52,365 nucleotides of DNA, taken from assembly GCA_049999765.1 (NCBI GenBank), contig JBNGIQ010009078.1:1-52365 (forward strand), in the 5' to 3' direction. Under the pieces are notes generated by a model. It was not told where the DNA came from. It made no database searches and was given only the letters and a program-made list of their open reading frames with translations. Positions 1-10,180 of the stretch are shown here, piece by piece; the first letter of the stretch is position 1, and the number at the start of each line of letters is the position of its first letter. Origin of the DNA: Phaeoceros laevis. Its lineage: Eukaryota > Anthocerotophyta > Anthocerotopsida > Notothyladales. A program made the translations under genes and the position numbers.

Positions 1-87
1 GATGGGGTTCCCTGGAATTTGTAAAACGAGCTGTTATGTTTCGAAACGACGCATGCACATCTAACTTCGTTCCCTTTTTCAGATGAG

Positions 88-239
88 ATGTGGACGTACT
101 TGTAAAAAAATTCCAGGAGCAGCATCTTGTTGCTCTCGACCAGAGGAACAAGTTGTTTGCGCATGCCTTGGATTACGAGAAAGAGCACTTTCTTCTTAGA
201 ACGTGGGACAACAATTGTGGTTCTCAAGTTCATATATAA
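88..239 (+). CDS. Possible terminal exon of an unrecognised gene
   Basis: A short open stretch of about 50 codons ends with TAA at 237-239. Its composition is coding-like (rich in Lys, Glu, Leu and His, for example FQEQHLVALDQRN). A pyrimidine tract and CAG lie just upstream at 74-82. The frame is closed directly after that CAG, so splicing would have to use the GAG at 85-87 instead. No family is recognised. It could be the last exon of a gene lying to the left of the window, or a relic. Confidence 0.2.
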
Positions 240-1492
240 CAACGAGTTGCAAACAAAGTGTTGTGACAACTTTGACTATGGTGTGACTGTCTCGTCATCA
301 CACATGACCTTGCAGTCTGGAGCTATAGACCTGCCCGCCATCTTCGGACTAATGCATCGTGCTGTAAATCTGCATGTGCCTTGAGTGCGTCCCCTTCATT
401 GGTGGTCAAAGTTGAAAGGCTTCGTCATGTGGCAAAGGGTACTCCCACTCCAAGAGTGACGAGAGCGCACGTTTCCTCATGTTGGAGTTGCCGTGCAGGA
501 AATGCTACTTAGAGTCGTAGACTATGTACACGTTTACTTGGAGTCTTGGACTTATACAAGTTTACCAGATGTACAGCTGCACACCACACTTCTGTAGGTT
601 CTTGCCCAACCAAACACCCGTACACCAGAAATACACTTCTCCTTTTTCTACATCTGTACGCAACGGTATGAATACATACATGAGACGATTGGAAGGAAAG
701 GAAGGAGGAGGTCCCCCTAAACCAGCGAACGTGGGTGCCGTGCGGTGACCACACGTTCCGCGGCAAGTGGGAGCATGAGTCGTTTGAAAATGTCAAAGGC
801 GCGTTCAAATGCGTCACTTTTGGTGGGCCGCAGGCGCCAGACCAGGCGCGCTAGGCTGTTATTTTTGCCTGGCAATCACTTTCAGGCTCTCATGCAATCA
901 CAGTGAGCAGTTGCCGCGCTTCACGGTTTGTAGCCCGCAAAAGGTTGATTGCCAGCAACTTCGCGGTTGTAGACCCAACAGGTGGGCTCCCGGTTGTCGC
1001 TTGCAATCCCTGGACGGGGGCTCCCGGTCGCCGGTCGAAATACCTGGCGGGGTGTTCGATTCCCACCATAATCACCTTACTACTGCTACTAGGTAGCTTT
1101 CGGCTGCGGGCCGGGCCGGGCCGGGCCGGGCAGCTGGAGTCTGGAGTCCGGACTCTCATGCGAATCTTCACACTGAGGTGAGGAGTCCGAGTCCGGACCA
1201 GGGTTCACCAAGAACCTTCGCGCACTAAATCGGGTCTTCCCTGCCGTGCTTGCTACTAGCCGAGCGTCTGTCTCTGGAATTGCCTGCCGGCTACCACACC
1301 ATGACCAGCGATTGAGTAGGCCTCCTGCCACGCGGATTCGACACGTTGGCCTCCCTCGCTACGGCGGATGTGCCAAGCGGACAGCAACGAAACCGGTACG
1401 CACAGCCATGATGTAGTTCTTCCAACACCCAAGAAACATGTATACAACTTAAAAGCTACCTGTATCTCATGACTCTTGTCTTTCTTTGTCTT

Positions 1493-1638
1493 ACTCTTAG
1501 AGGACATTGTCCTCAAAACCTCATGTCAGGAGGTGTTCATCTAAGTACCACAATTACACCTCTCTCACTCTTAGAGGACATTGTCCTGAAAACCTCATGA
1601 CTTGAGGAGTTCACCCTTGGAAGTATCACGATTACACC
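1493..1638. repeat. Two-copy direct repeat with an AGGACATTGTCCT palindrome
   Basis: Copy 1 (1493-1560) and copy 2 (1567-1638) both start ACTCTTAGAGGACATTGTCC and end ATTACACC. Each holds the odd-centred palindrome AGGACA-T-TGTCCT followed by AAAACCTCATG. This looks like a decayed piece of a transposable element, perhaps a retrotransposon end, but no terminal features prove it. Confidence 0.5.
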
Positions 1639-1760
1639 ATGTGCACGTGCACCGGATTGCAAAACTCAGCAAACGCGGCATCACAGGGAGAGAGAGAGAG
1701 ACGTGGTTTTGCTCGTTTTGTCCTTGTACGCAAGTACTAGTCAACACCCGTTGATCAGTT

Positions 1761-1810
1761 TCTCATAGCTTCATTCATCAATCGCGCGATTGAGGAACGA
1801 AGCTATGAGA
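1761..1810. repeat. Compound inverted repeat (hairpin)
   Basis: TCTCATAGCTTC at 1761-1772 is the exact reverse complement of GAAGCTATGAGA at 1799-1810. Between them lies a perfect 14-bp palindrome, CAATCGCGCGATTG, at 1779-1792. It could form a cruciform or a fold-back element. No gene is nearby. Confidence 0.6.
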
Positions 1811-2113
1811 TTCGCTGGTCCAGCGGCCATACGATACATAATACGAGTGTATTGCACTCTGTACAATAGTAGAATTTGTAGACACTTATACAATGCTCAA
1901 GATCCATGGCAAGTGTGTGGGCACAGCTCCTTGGAGAGCAATGTGTAACGCTGTTGGTTGAGCTTGATGCAAGGATATGGCATTAGCATTCAGCCTCGAA
2001 TATAGGATGAAACAACCCCACAAATTTATCATACCACCAAATTCATAATGTACAGAAATGCCAAGGTATATCAAAGTTTACGACTAAGTTGTGTAGTCTA
2101 GAGTTGATGGCTA

Positions 2114-4219
2114 TTAGCATGATGTGTCGGGTTGTGGAGCTGGAGCTGGAGCTTGTGCGAGGCCTTGTGGTTTCAATCCAAGACCTAAAGTTATTGAGAA
2201 GACGGCCACCGACATGAACACTATGCCAAAGTGAACTAGTAGAACAGGGGCAACGTGTCCTCTCGGGGTTCCGCGCGTCCGCCTTCTAGCGTAGGGGCGC
2301 ATAAGTCGCCAATAATCGCGAACGAGAGGGACAAGGATGAAGGGGGTGATCAAAAGGACTCCGAACGAAATGGTGGCCAACATTGTGGAGCGGAGGAAGA
2401 TCTGGGGGTGCCCACAGCGCCAGCTGGTGATGACAGCACTCCAACCACTTGTATTGAGAGGAATGTTGGCTAGTCCGCCGGAGCTGAAGGCTATGAGGGC
2501 GAATGCGGTGGCCGTGGTGAGACCTAGGGATGCTACCACAATTTGTTGACGCAGCTGTAGGACCTCCGTTTCGATGAAATTCCTGCTGCTCATGGAGAGC
2601 ATCATGTGAATGGCCGCCAGTACTGTGAGGATGGAGCAGAAGAAGGAGAGGTTGTTGGATCCTCTAAAAATGTCCACAACTCTATTGTAAAGCATCCTGG
2701 TGGGAGAATTGGCTCGCGAGTACTCGTCCGGGTCGAGTCCGTTAGGCATCTGAAGGATGCCTCCAAACGTCAAGCTGGCCAACAGAGCTCCTCCTACCAG
2801 CAAAGCATTGGCATTGTTTTGAATCACCTGGCGTTCTTGTTGGAATTCTTCCACGTAGCTGCGCACGTCCTCCCGCATCTTCAAGCTGTTCTCCATTCTC
2901 TTGGCAAGGTCCCTATTCCCAGCCGGCGGAGTGCGCTTCCTCTTGGCAAGGTCCCAATCCCCAGCCGGCGGAGTGCGCTTCCTCTTGGCAAGGTCCCGAT
3001 CCCCAGTGGCAGTGTGCTTCCTACTCTGCTGCCATACCAGGTGCAACGGGGTCTCATCCTGCTCGTTCTTCTTGCTTGCAAGCAGCATGTGTTCCGGCTG
3101 TGAGCACAGCTCATGCACCACCTCCACACACTCAAACCGCACTGCCAGGTGCAGCGGAGTATCATGAACCTCGTACCACGGAGGATCCTTGACCGGCAGC
3201 CTCACTTCCTCCTCCGGTGCCACCGCCACATTCAAGTTTATCCGCTTGTCCTGGACCAGCCGCTTCACGACCTCGAGATGGTTCATGGCGCAGGCGTAGT
3301 GGAGCGCGGACAAGCCTACTCCATCTAGCTTGTTGAAATCCGCTCCTGGTAGCCCATAGGCAAGCAGCTGCTCCACAACGCCTGATCTGTCCTCCTGCGC
3401 TGCCAAATGCAGAGCGGTGCTGCCTACTCTCTGCTTCCCAATCTTCCCAATCCTAAGCTTGCCGGACCTTCCTTCGAAATCGAACCACATCTTCGGCGGG
3501 CTGGGCGGGCTGGGCGGGCTGGGGTCGATCATGGCAAATCCTCCCGAGCACCTTCTGAGCAGCACCAGCCACAGCGGATCGCTCGCGATCGTCGTCGCGT
3601 CCAAAGACTCCGCCTGCTCCCCATCCGCTAGCGCTACTAGAGCCTCCGGCTCCACCTTAGGATGCGCCAACAGGATCTTCACAACTTCCACTTGCCCCAT
3701 CCAAGCTGCCAGATGCAAAGGTGTGACGGACAATTCCTCGTACCGATCCCTGGCATTCACGTCCACCTCAGGCCGCTTATGATCGATCAGCTGGCTCACC
3801 ACCGCAGCATGCCCTCCCAAGGCCGCGTAGTGGAGCGGAGTCCTATCGAATGCGTCCCTGGCATTCACGTCCGCTTTCCTTCCGAGCAGCCATGTGACGA
3901 CTCCAGCATGCCCCCGCCATGCCGCCAGGTGCAGCGGAGTGCGGCGCTCTTCACACCCGGTGGTAACATCCACGTTCAGCACCCTGTCATCCAGAATTCG
4001 AATCACCTCCTCGTTCCCCTCCCAAGCAGACGCCTGCAGAAGCAGCGTCGTATCCCCGTCCTCCTCCTCCAAAATGGTCCTCGCTGCCGCCACATCTCCC
4101 GACGCGCAGGCCTGGCGCATAGCTTGCATCCTAGGAGAATCGATTTGTGGGCACTGGGGCCGGCCGCGTTGATTCGCCTCAACCACTACCTCGCTCAGCT
4201 CGGTGTTAGCCGCCATCAT
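2114..4219 (-). CDS. Ankyrin-repeat membrane protein with PGG-type C-terminus
   Basis: This is a 701-residue single-exon protein of the plant ANK-TM class (ACD6-like), whose studied members act in defence or stress signalling at membranes. Residues about 30-420 hold ankyrin repeats, seen as repeated TPLHLAA / ALHYA signatures. A Pro-Ser stretch (PSPPSPPSPPK) interrupts the array near residue 235. A basic region made of three 14-residue repeats follows, then the PGG-like segment (NNANALLVGGALLASLTFGG) that opens four or five hydrophobic helices. The C-terminus is Ala/Pro-rich. The start is the ATG at 4219; a second ATG follows directly. The exact substrate or partner cannot be inferred. The family call is firm and the physiological role is not. 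Confidence 0.85.
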   Translation of the reverse strand: MMAANTELSEVVVEANQRGRPQCPQIDSPRMQAMRQACASGDVAAARTILEEEDGDTTLLLQASAWEGNEEVIRILDDRVLNVDVTTGCEERRTPLHLAAWRGHAGVVTWLLGRKADVNARDAFDRTPLHYAALGGHAAVVSQLIDHKRPEVDVNARDRYEELSVTPLHLAAWMGQVEVVKILLAHPKVEPEALVALADGEQAESLDATTIASDPLWLVLLRRCSGGFAMIDPSPPSPPSPPKMWFDFEGRSGKLRIGKIGKQRVGSTALHLAAQEDRSGVVEQLLAYGLPGADFNKLDGVGLSALHYACAMNHLEVVKRLVQDKRINLNVAVAPEEEVRLPVKDPPWYEVHDTPLHLAVRFECVEVVHELCSQPEHMLLASKKNEQDETPLHLVWQQSRKHTATGDRDLAKRKRTPPAGDWDLAKRKRTPPAGNRDLAKRMENSLKMREDVRSYVEEFQQERQVIQNNANALLVGGALLASLTFGGILQMPNGLDPDEYSRANSPTRMLYNRVVDIFRGSNNLSFFCSILTVLAAIHMMLSMSSRNFIETEVLQLRQQIVVASLGLTTATAFALIAFSSGGLANIPLNTSGWSAVITSWRCGHPQIFLRSTMLATISFGVLLITPFILVPLVRDYWRLMRPYARRRTRGTPRGHVAPVLLVHFGIVFMSVAVFSITLGLGLKPQGLAQAPAPAPQPDTSC
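2898..3023 (-). repeat. Three 42-bp in-frame repeats inside the ankyrin gene
   Basis: CTCTTGGCAAGGTCCC recurs at 2898, 2940 and 2982 (period 42 bp = 14 codons). The repeats encode units of the type DLAKRKRTPPAG. The third copy (in + order) is the most diverged. The unit is strongly basic and sits between the ankyrin array and the membrane domain. Confidence 0.85.
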
Positions 4220-4425
4220 CCGGAGCTGCTACACTTCTGCCGATCCAGCTCTTGCCTTCAGGAACATGTAAGCCTTGTCAGACTTCTTGCATTCGGGGCT
4301 TTAAAACAAGGAAGCAGCTCCAAAAAAAATAGAGAGCAAAAATATTGAGTGTCCAGATCGTACCAGCAACGCCGACCACCCTCACGCGCTCACGCTTGGC
4401 CCCAGATTTTAGAGGAAAAAAAAAA

Positions 4426-4465
4426 GAAGGGCTACGCGTTGTCTGGCAGCAACGCGTAGCCCTTC
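4426..4465. repeat. Perfect 16-bp inverted repeat upstream of the ankyrin gene
   Basis: GAAGGGCTACGCGTTG (4426-4441) and its exact reverse complement (4450-4465) flank an 8-nt loop, TCTGGCAG. The left arm follows a run of A residues. It lies about 200 bp upstream of the minus-strand ankyrin start codon, in the promoter or 5' leader. It may be a fold-back element or a structural regulatory site. Confidence 0.75.
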
Positions 4466-5085
4466 AGCGTCCGAAGACTTTTTCATCCACCCGAGCAAGG
4501 GCAACAACCGAGCACGAGGCACCAGACCACGAGCTCAAGAGAAGACAGAAAGAGAAGCTGCCACCTAGAACCATACCTTCCTGGCAGTGCAACCCTGGTT
4601 CTTCAATCCGTGCATGGAGCTGCTGTCCCTGGTACAGCTGCATCACCAGCACTTGCACATCCCTGCAGCAGGCATGCATGCAAATGTGACAGAATCAGGT
4701 GGAGCGGCATTTTCCAGTTGCATGCTCCTGCACATGCGGATCAACGGATTCTTAACCCATCCCTGTGGGCATAACCTGCGATCATGGCAGTCCATGTCAC
4801 CATGTTTCTGCGAGGATTCCGAAGCATGTCAAACACACTTCGAGCATCCTTTAGACTACCACACTTTGATGTCAATGGCTATCACGTTGTTTTGAAGTTT
4901 TTCGACGAGTAAACGTTCCTACCACTTTCCAAGATGGCCATGGGACGCTATCCAGCCACAAGTGCCAAATGTTCCGTACTTTTGGTAGGTTTCGGTGACC
5001 CGTATACGTAGCCCCCAGCCAGTGGAGGTCTAAGTACTAGGAATTAGAGGTCTTCCTCCTTGCAGATTTTACCGGTGCCACCGGC

Positions 5086-5390
5086 TGTAGTCGTCCGTAG
5101 TCGTCCTCCCTGTAGGTAGTTGTCGTCCTCCCTATCCTAGGTAGTTGTCGTCCTCCCTGTAGGTAGCCTAGGTAAGTTGTCGTNNNNNNNNNNGGTAAGT
5201 TGTCGTCCTCCCTGTACTAGGTAGTTGTCGTCCTCCCTGTCCTAGGTAGTTGTCGTCCTCCCTATAAGTACCTAGTAGTCGGTCCCTAGTAGTCGTCCCT
5301 AGTAGTCGGTCCGTACCTAGGAGTCGGTCCCTAGTAGTCGGTCCTCCCTAGTACAGGGAGGACCGTACTAGGGAGGACCGACTACTAGAA
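5086..5390. repeat. Degenerate minisatellite array
   Basis: Units of about 24-25 bp related to GTAGTTGTCGTCCTCCCTGT are followed by shorter units of the CCCTAGTAGTCGGT type. The array ends with inverted copies (GGTCCTCCCTAGTAC facing GTACTAGGGAGGACC). The 10-N gap at 5184-5193 interrupts the array, so its true length is uncertain. Confidence 0.8.
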
Positions 5391-5391
5391 C

Positions 5392-5508
5392 GGCGCGCTT
5401 GTAGAGTGAGATATAGGATTCCAACGTGGTTAGATTATTACATTACCTAGGGCGCGCTTGTAGAGTGAGATATAGGATTCGAACGTGGTTAGATTACTAC
5501 GTTACCTA
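5392..5508. repeat. 58-bp tandem duplication with a tRNA-like B-box on the minus strand
   Basis: Copy 1 (5392-5449) and copy 2 (5451-5508) both begin GGCGCGCTTGTAGAGTGAGA and end ACCTA, with only a few substitutions. On the minus strand copy 2 contains GTTCGAATCC, which matches the RNA-polymerase-III B-box; copy 1 has GTTGGAATCC. No complete tRNA fold is visible. A decayed tRNA-derived SINE is one explanation. Confidence 0.55.
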
Positions 5509-6167
5509 TACCAGTTTCTGACCTATACCATCTTTCCCAAAGGGCCGTATCCTTCCTTAATGAAGTTTTATTATATCCGATCTCGCTTAATCATCCTGAC
5601 TTCGTGCACTTACCGTGAAGTCGCACGTAAAGTTGCATTAAGTAAAGTGCAAGTTACAGTGCAAATTACAGTAAAGTTGCAATTCCCAAGCGCCAGGTGA
5701 GAAGACACTTTAATCTGACTGTCGGAGCTCTCATAAGATGCAAGTAGTACATGCACTAGCCATTGGCCATGGTCAATTGGCCAGTTGACCGAAGGCTGGT
5801 ACATCTGGTCATGGAGGCTGGTAGCAATCGTCAGCATCTCCTAAGCGGGTTGCAATCTGTGCGGCTGCGGCCCAAAAGTGCTGAATAATTCTTCCTTCCG
5901 TGCTAGCTGATGTGTCATGTACTGGAAGAAGACTCGCAATCCATATCCCAAACGGGGAGACATCATGATTCCACAAACTTTAGGTGCCGCGGCGTTCGAA
6001 GCAAGTCCCGCCCGTGCCAGCTGGGAACTCCCCCAGGGTACGGACATTATTTTTGCTACAGAACCGCTGACAGATGTAGACATATTTATAGAGACGTCGT
6101 CTTGCATGAGCCATCTCGCGATCGATTTCATCTGGGAGTTTGAGGATTTGGAGTTACAAATCGCGGC

Positions 6168-9100
6168 ATGGCGTTTGCGAGAATTGTGCCAGGTCTGCAT
6201 CTCTTGCTGCAGTTGCTTGTGGTCACACACGCGTACGGCTCCTCCGCAAATGCGAGGAACGGCGCCTTTGTCATTCACACGGGTACTCTTAGCAATCAGC
6301 CTACTCGGTACCGATCTATGTTGAGGGAGCAGGCTCAGATGTCGTTTGGTGCCCACGGCAGGGAGGTGAAGGAATTAGCAGGATCAGGTACCTACAAGGT
6401 AGCGCTGCAGCAAGTCAATAATGCGACCTCCGACATTGCCATCTTGCTGGCTTTCAAAGCTGGCGTCGTGGCTGATCCTGCCAACGTTCTTGCTGACTGG
6501 CAGGAGAGCAAGGAGGGAGCTCCCTGCTCATGGTTTGGAGTTGATTGCACCTCTCTCTCCCATGTAAGCTCCTTAAACTTGACAAACCAGCAGCTGCAGG
6601 GCGTCATCCATCCTGGTCTGGGTAGCTTGCCCTTCCTGTCGGTTTTGGACCTCTCCAGGAACTTTTTCAATGGCAGCATTCCAAGTGAGTTGGGGCAAAT
6701 TGCCGAGTTGGAGGTTCTGGATCTTAGTAGAAACTGGTTGTCAGGGCATATCCCACACCAGCTGGGGGCTCTCCGCAAACTCCAAGTACTCTGGCTTCGG
6801 TTTAACGATTTGTCCGGTGTAATCCCCCCCGAGTTGGGGAGATGTAGCAAGCTTGAGTATCTAGGTATCGGAGCTGCTTCTCGTCCTAGCAACGAGGATG
6901 AGCCTTCCAGTAGCCTAATCAATGGCACCATCCCGGAGCAGTTCAGCACCCTCACCTCGTTGCAGGTTCTTCATTTGGGGAGTAACCACCTCTACGGAGG
7001 CATTCCCTCTTGGATTGGCTCACTCGTTGCTTTGCAAGCCCTAGTCCTACAGGACAACAACTTTGTCGGCAGCATTCCAAAGGAGCTTGGAAATTGCACG
7101 AGGCTGGTGAGTCTGTGGTTGAGTCACAACAATCTATCAGGGCCCATCCCGTCCGAGCTAGGCCAACTTCAACAGCTACAGGAGCTGGGTTTGTACTACA
7201 ACTTCCTGAACGGAAGTCTGCCTGGGTCTATAGGGAATTGCTCCAGCTTGCTACTGCTGGGTGTCGGAGCAAACCTTATTACTGGCAAGATTCCCCCGTC
7301 CATCGGCAATCTGAAGCAGTTGGAAGCTATTCAGTGGTATGGCTATGACTTGTATTACGGGATCGGGATCTCAGGGGAGATCCCTAGTGAGCTTGGGAAT
7401 TGCACCGCACTCCAGTGGATCGACTTCGGCTCCAACCTTTATCTATCTGGAGGCCTTCCCACCTCCCTCCATGCTCTCCCTTCTCTCGAACTACTTGCTA
7501 TAAATGCCAACAATTTCACGGAGCCTCTCCCTGCTGGAATCGGAAATATGACCTCTTTGTATTACTTGGATGTGAGCAGGAATAGAATGACAGGCGGCAT
7601 TCCAACGACCTTCCAACGTCTGGTTAACCTGAAGACTTTTAACGTTTTTGCGAACAACATGAGTGGGCCTCTGAGCCCTGAGATTTTCGGGAATATGACA
7701 AAGCTAACGACGTTCTTGGCAGGGGAGAACATGTTCATAGGTCCAATTCCAGCCTCTATTTTCAATAGCTTGGAGCTCACAGTATTTGGTGTAAATAGGA
7801 ACAATCTGAAGGGCTCAATTCCCAGTACTCTCAAGAGGTGCACCAAACTGACAACCTTGAATCTTCGGAGCAACAGCTTGGAGGGCATCATTCCTGCATT
7901 CCTTGCCAACTTCTCTGAGCTCCAGTACCTGGATTTGGCCTTTAATCAGTTGAGTGGGGAAATTCCAAGTGGCTTGGGACGGTGTACCAAACTGACAGAC
8001 TTGGTTATTGGGAGCAACAGCTTGACGGGCAGCATTCCTGCTTCCCTGAGCAACTTGTCGTCGCTCAGGTCCTTGGATCTGTCTTCAAATCAGTTAAGTG
8101 GTATTATTCCAAACACTCTAGCAGTAAGCTTCAAGTCCATCACCAGGCTCCTCCTCTCGAAGAATCGTCTCACGGGTAAGCTTCGGACATTCATGACGTA
8201 ATTGCAATATTGTATTCTTCCTGTAGCTGCAACAAAAGAATAATTTGTACTGACCGTTTGGCCAAATGTTGCTACACGTTGCAGGCCCAATTCCCCACAG
8301 TTTTGGCAATGCCATCTCTCTTGAGAGGTTATTAATGCAGGGAAATATGTTAGAAGGTGAGCTACCGGCCATGTTGAGCAACTGTCGCAGCCTTGCTCTC
8401 CTGGATGTTCAGAATAACCGTCTCTCTGGGAGGATCCCAGACCAGCTCCAACATCTTTCAGCCTTGCGTATCCTTGTTTTGTCCTACAATAACCTCAGTG
8501 GGACCATTCCCACCTGGTTGGGGAATATGTCTAGTCTTCAAGCACTCTCTCTCTCACACAACCTGTTTTATGGCAATATCCCGGCCGAGCTATCAGGTCT
8601 CCCCTCCTTTCGGAATGTAACACTTGCCAACAACGCTGCGGATACTATGTATGAGGAAGTGCAGATACTCGATGGACCTAAAGGATTGGGGACCGTAATT
8701 TACACCTACATATTGAGGTCCAGGACATGGTTAGATTTGTCCTCGAACGACTTGACAGGTCATATACCAGAATCCATTGGCGATCTCACCATTCTGAGGT
8801 CCTTGAACCTTTCTCATAATCACCTCGAGGGCTCAATACCAGAGAGTTTCGCAAATTTGACATGGGTGGAGGCAATCGACTTGTCCCACAACAACTTATC
8901 GGGTTCCGTACCCTTCGGTCTGGTGAGCGTAGCATTTCTGGCGGTGTTCGACGTATCATACAACAACCTTTCTGGACTTATCCCACAAGGCACACAATTG
9001 GTTGGTTTCAATACTTCATCTTACCGACCTGGAAACGCAGGACTTTGTGGATTACCTCTTGCTGCATGTGGTCCAGGACCTGACACTCATCATCCTGGTG

Positions 9101-9306
9101 GCGGTGGCGGTGGGGAAGGTGAAGAGGAACAAAGTTGGATATCATTGAATGCAATTGTTGTAGGCTTTGTGCTAGGATTTTTGGGATTTGGCACATATGC
9201 ACTAACAACAACATCCTTGGTAGACTTGATCTTGTTTAAAATTAAATTCCACAGGGAGCCTCAACATTATAGGATCAGGTACGGGATGTATGTATCTCCT
9301 CCATAA
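6168..9306 (+). CDS. LRR receptor-like protein (no kinase)
   Basis: Two exons (6168-8175 and 8285-9306), joined across a 109-nt GT-AG intron, encode 1009 residues. The splice restores the LRR motif NRLTGPIPHSFGN. An N-terminal hydrophobic stretch (LHLLLQLLVVTHAYG) is a signal peptide. An LRRNT cap (ADWQESKEGAPCSWFGVDC) follows, then roughly 25 plant-type repeats (LxxLxLxxNxLSGxIP). A non-LRR island (YEEVQILDGPKGLGTV) precedes the last repeats. A Gly-rich acidic juxtamembrane segment and one transmembrane helix (NAIVVGFVLGFLGFGTYAL) lead to a short cytosolic tail. This is the receptor-like-protein layout: cell-surface perception of peptides or microbial patterns, signalling through partner kinases. 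No kinase exon is visible downstream. Confidence 0.88.
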
Positions 9307-10180
9307 GCTATAATAATTTTTGTGCCTTTTCTACGGTGTCCCTCGTACACATCAGCTCGGCAACTGGTTGTAGCTAACCTCTTCTCCAGGGTAACACACC
9401 AGAGGGATTCCAGAATTTTAGACCTTCTCCATCTCCGTAGATATCATGTCTGCTGGTTTCGTTTTCCTACCTAGGACATCTTTAGGATCATGACAACAGT
9501 TTTTCCCCTAGGGGGCACACAAACGTGTCAGAATCTGGAAACGTGACCTTTCTTGTAGCATACCCCCTGTGAAGGCGTTTCTTTAGTTCAAAAAGAATGA
9601 AACGCGTTTGACTCATTGTGATTCCCGTTTCCAGTTCCATAGGCACAAAGCTGTCAATATCATCAATATGTTGGTGTTCCTTGGGCATAAGGAAGCACAA
9701 AGCTGTCAATATCCGGTCCCATTATCGCGTGTCACGCACTTGGCCGTACACGTTTCTTGACTCGAAATCAATCTCTCTGTAGTAGTAGTAGGTGGGTCGC
9801 CCACGCCGTGACGGCTCCTCATGGGAATCGGGCGCGCTGCTACTCATGTGGACTAATGAGGGATAACGCGGAACGCTGGTTTGATAGTCAGCGGAGGGGC
9901 GATATGGGGCCGGCGTATCGCGTGCCCAAATCGTCTAATAAAAATTCAATTCAATTCAAATTCAAATCGCGAAGATTCTCGACACGAGGACGAAAGCGCG
10001 TCGTGTACGTCGTGTTGACGATGGGCGACCTTGGTATTGGCGGGTGCAGACTACGGCAGCATTCTGAATTATTATGTTGCATCTCTCTGCCTACATAATG
10101 TCGTGCCTGGCACTGTCTGCTTCCCGCCCCGCTCTGCTGCGCTCCTCCCTCCGCCTGCTTCCTCCCTCCATACGCAGTGC
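9307..10180. other. Intergenic / promoter region
   Basis: No gene is seen here. CACAAAGCTGTCAATAT occurs twice (near 9644 and 9693). The right part is presumably the promoter and 5' leader of the Roco gene; CDS-like sequence in its frame starts near 10031 but has no ATG before 10181. Confidence 0.5.

Larger units (their letters stand above)
240..2113. other. Repeat-rich stretch without a recognisable gene
   Basis: No reading frame here has convincing coding character. The stretch holds a short CCGGG-rich run near 1108-1130, a direct repeat (1493-1638), a GA run near 1690 and a compound hairpin (1761-1810). It lies downstream of the minus-strand ankyrin gene. Confidence 0.5.
4466..6167. other. 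Intergenic region with tandem arrays and a 10-N gap
   Basis: No gene is supported between the ankyrin hairpin and the LRR gene. The region holds the GTAGTTGTCGTCCTCCCTG-type array (5086-5390), a 58-bp direct duplication (5392-5508) and a 10-N gap at 5184-5193. The last part is presumably the promoter and 5' leader of the LRR gene at 6168. Confidence 0.6.

Noticed and set aside
960-1070. tRNA-like sequence (GTGTTCGATTCCCACC near 1051)
   Set aside because: The T-arm-like segment has no matching A-box, anticodon arm or acceptor stem at the right distance.
2606-3103. Plus-strand open frame of 165 codons inside the ankyrin gene
   Set aside because: Its length comes from the 42-bp repeat and the composition of the minus-strand ankyrin gene. 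No family features.
5841-6356. Minus-strand open frame of 171 codons over the LRR gene start
   Set aside because: It overlaps the signal peptide and N-terminal part of the well-supported LRR gene and has no domain character. It is a shadow frame.
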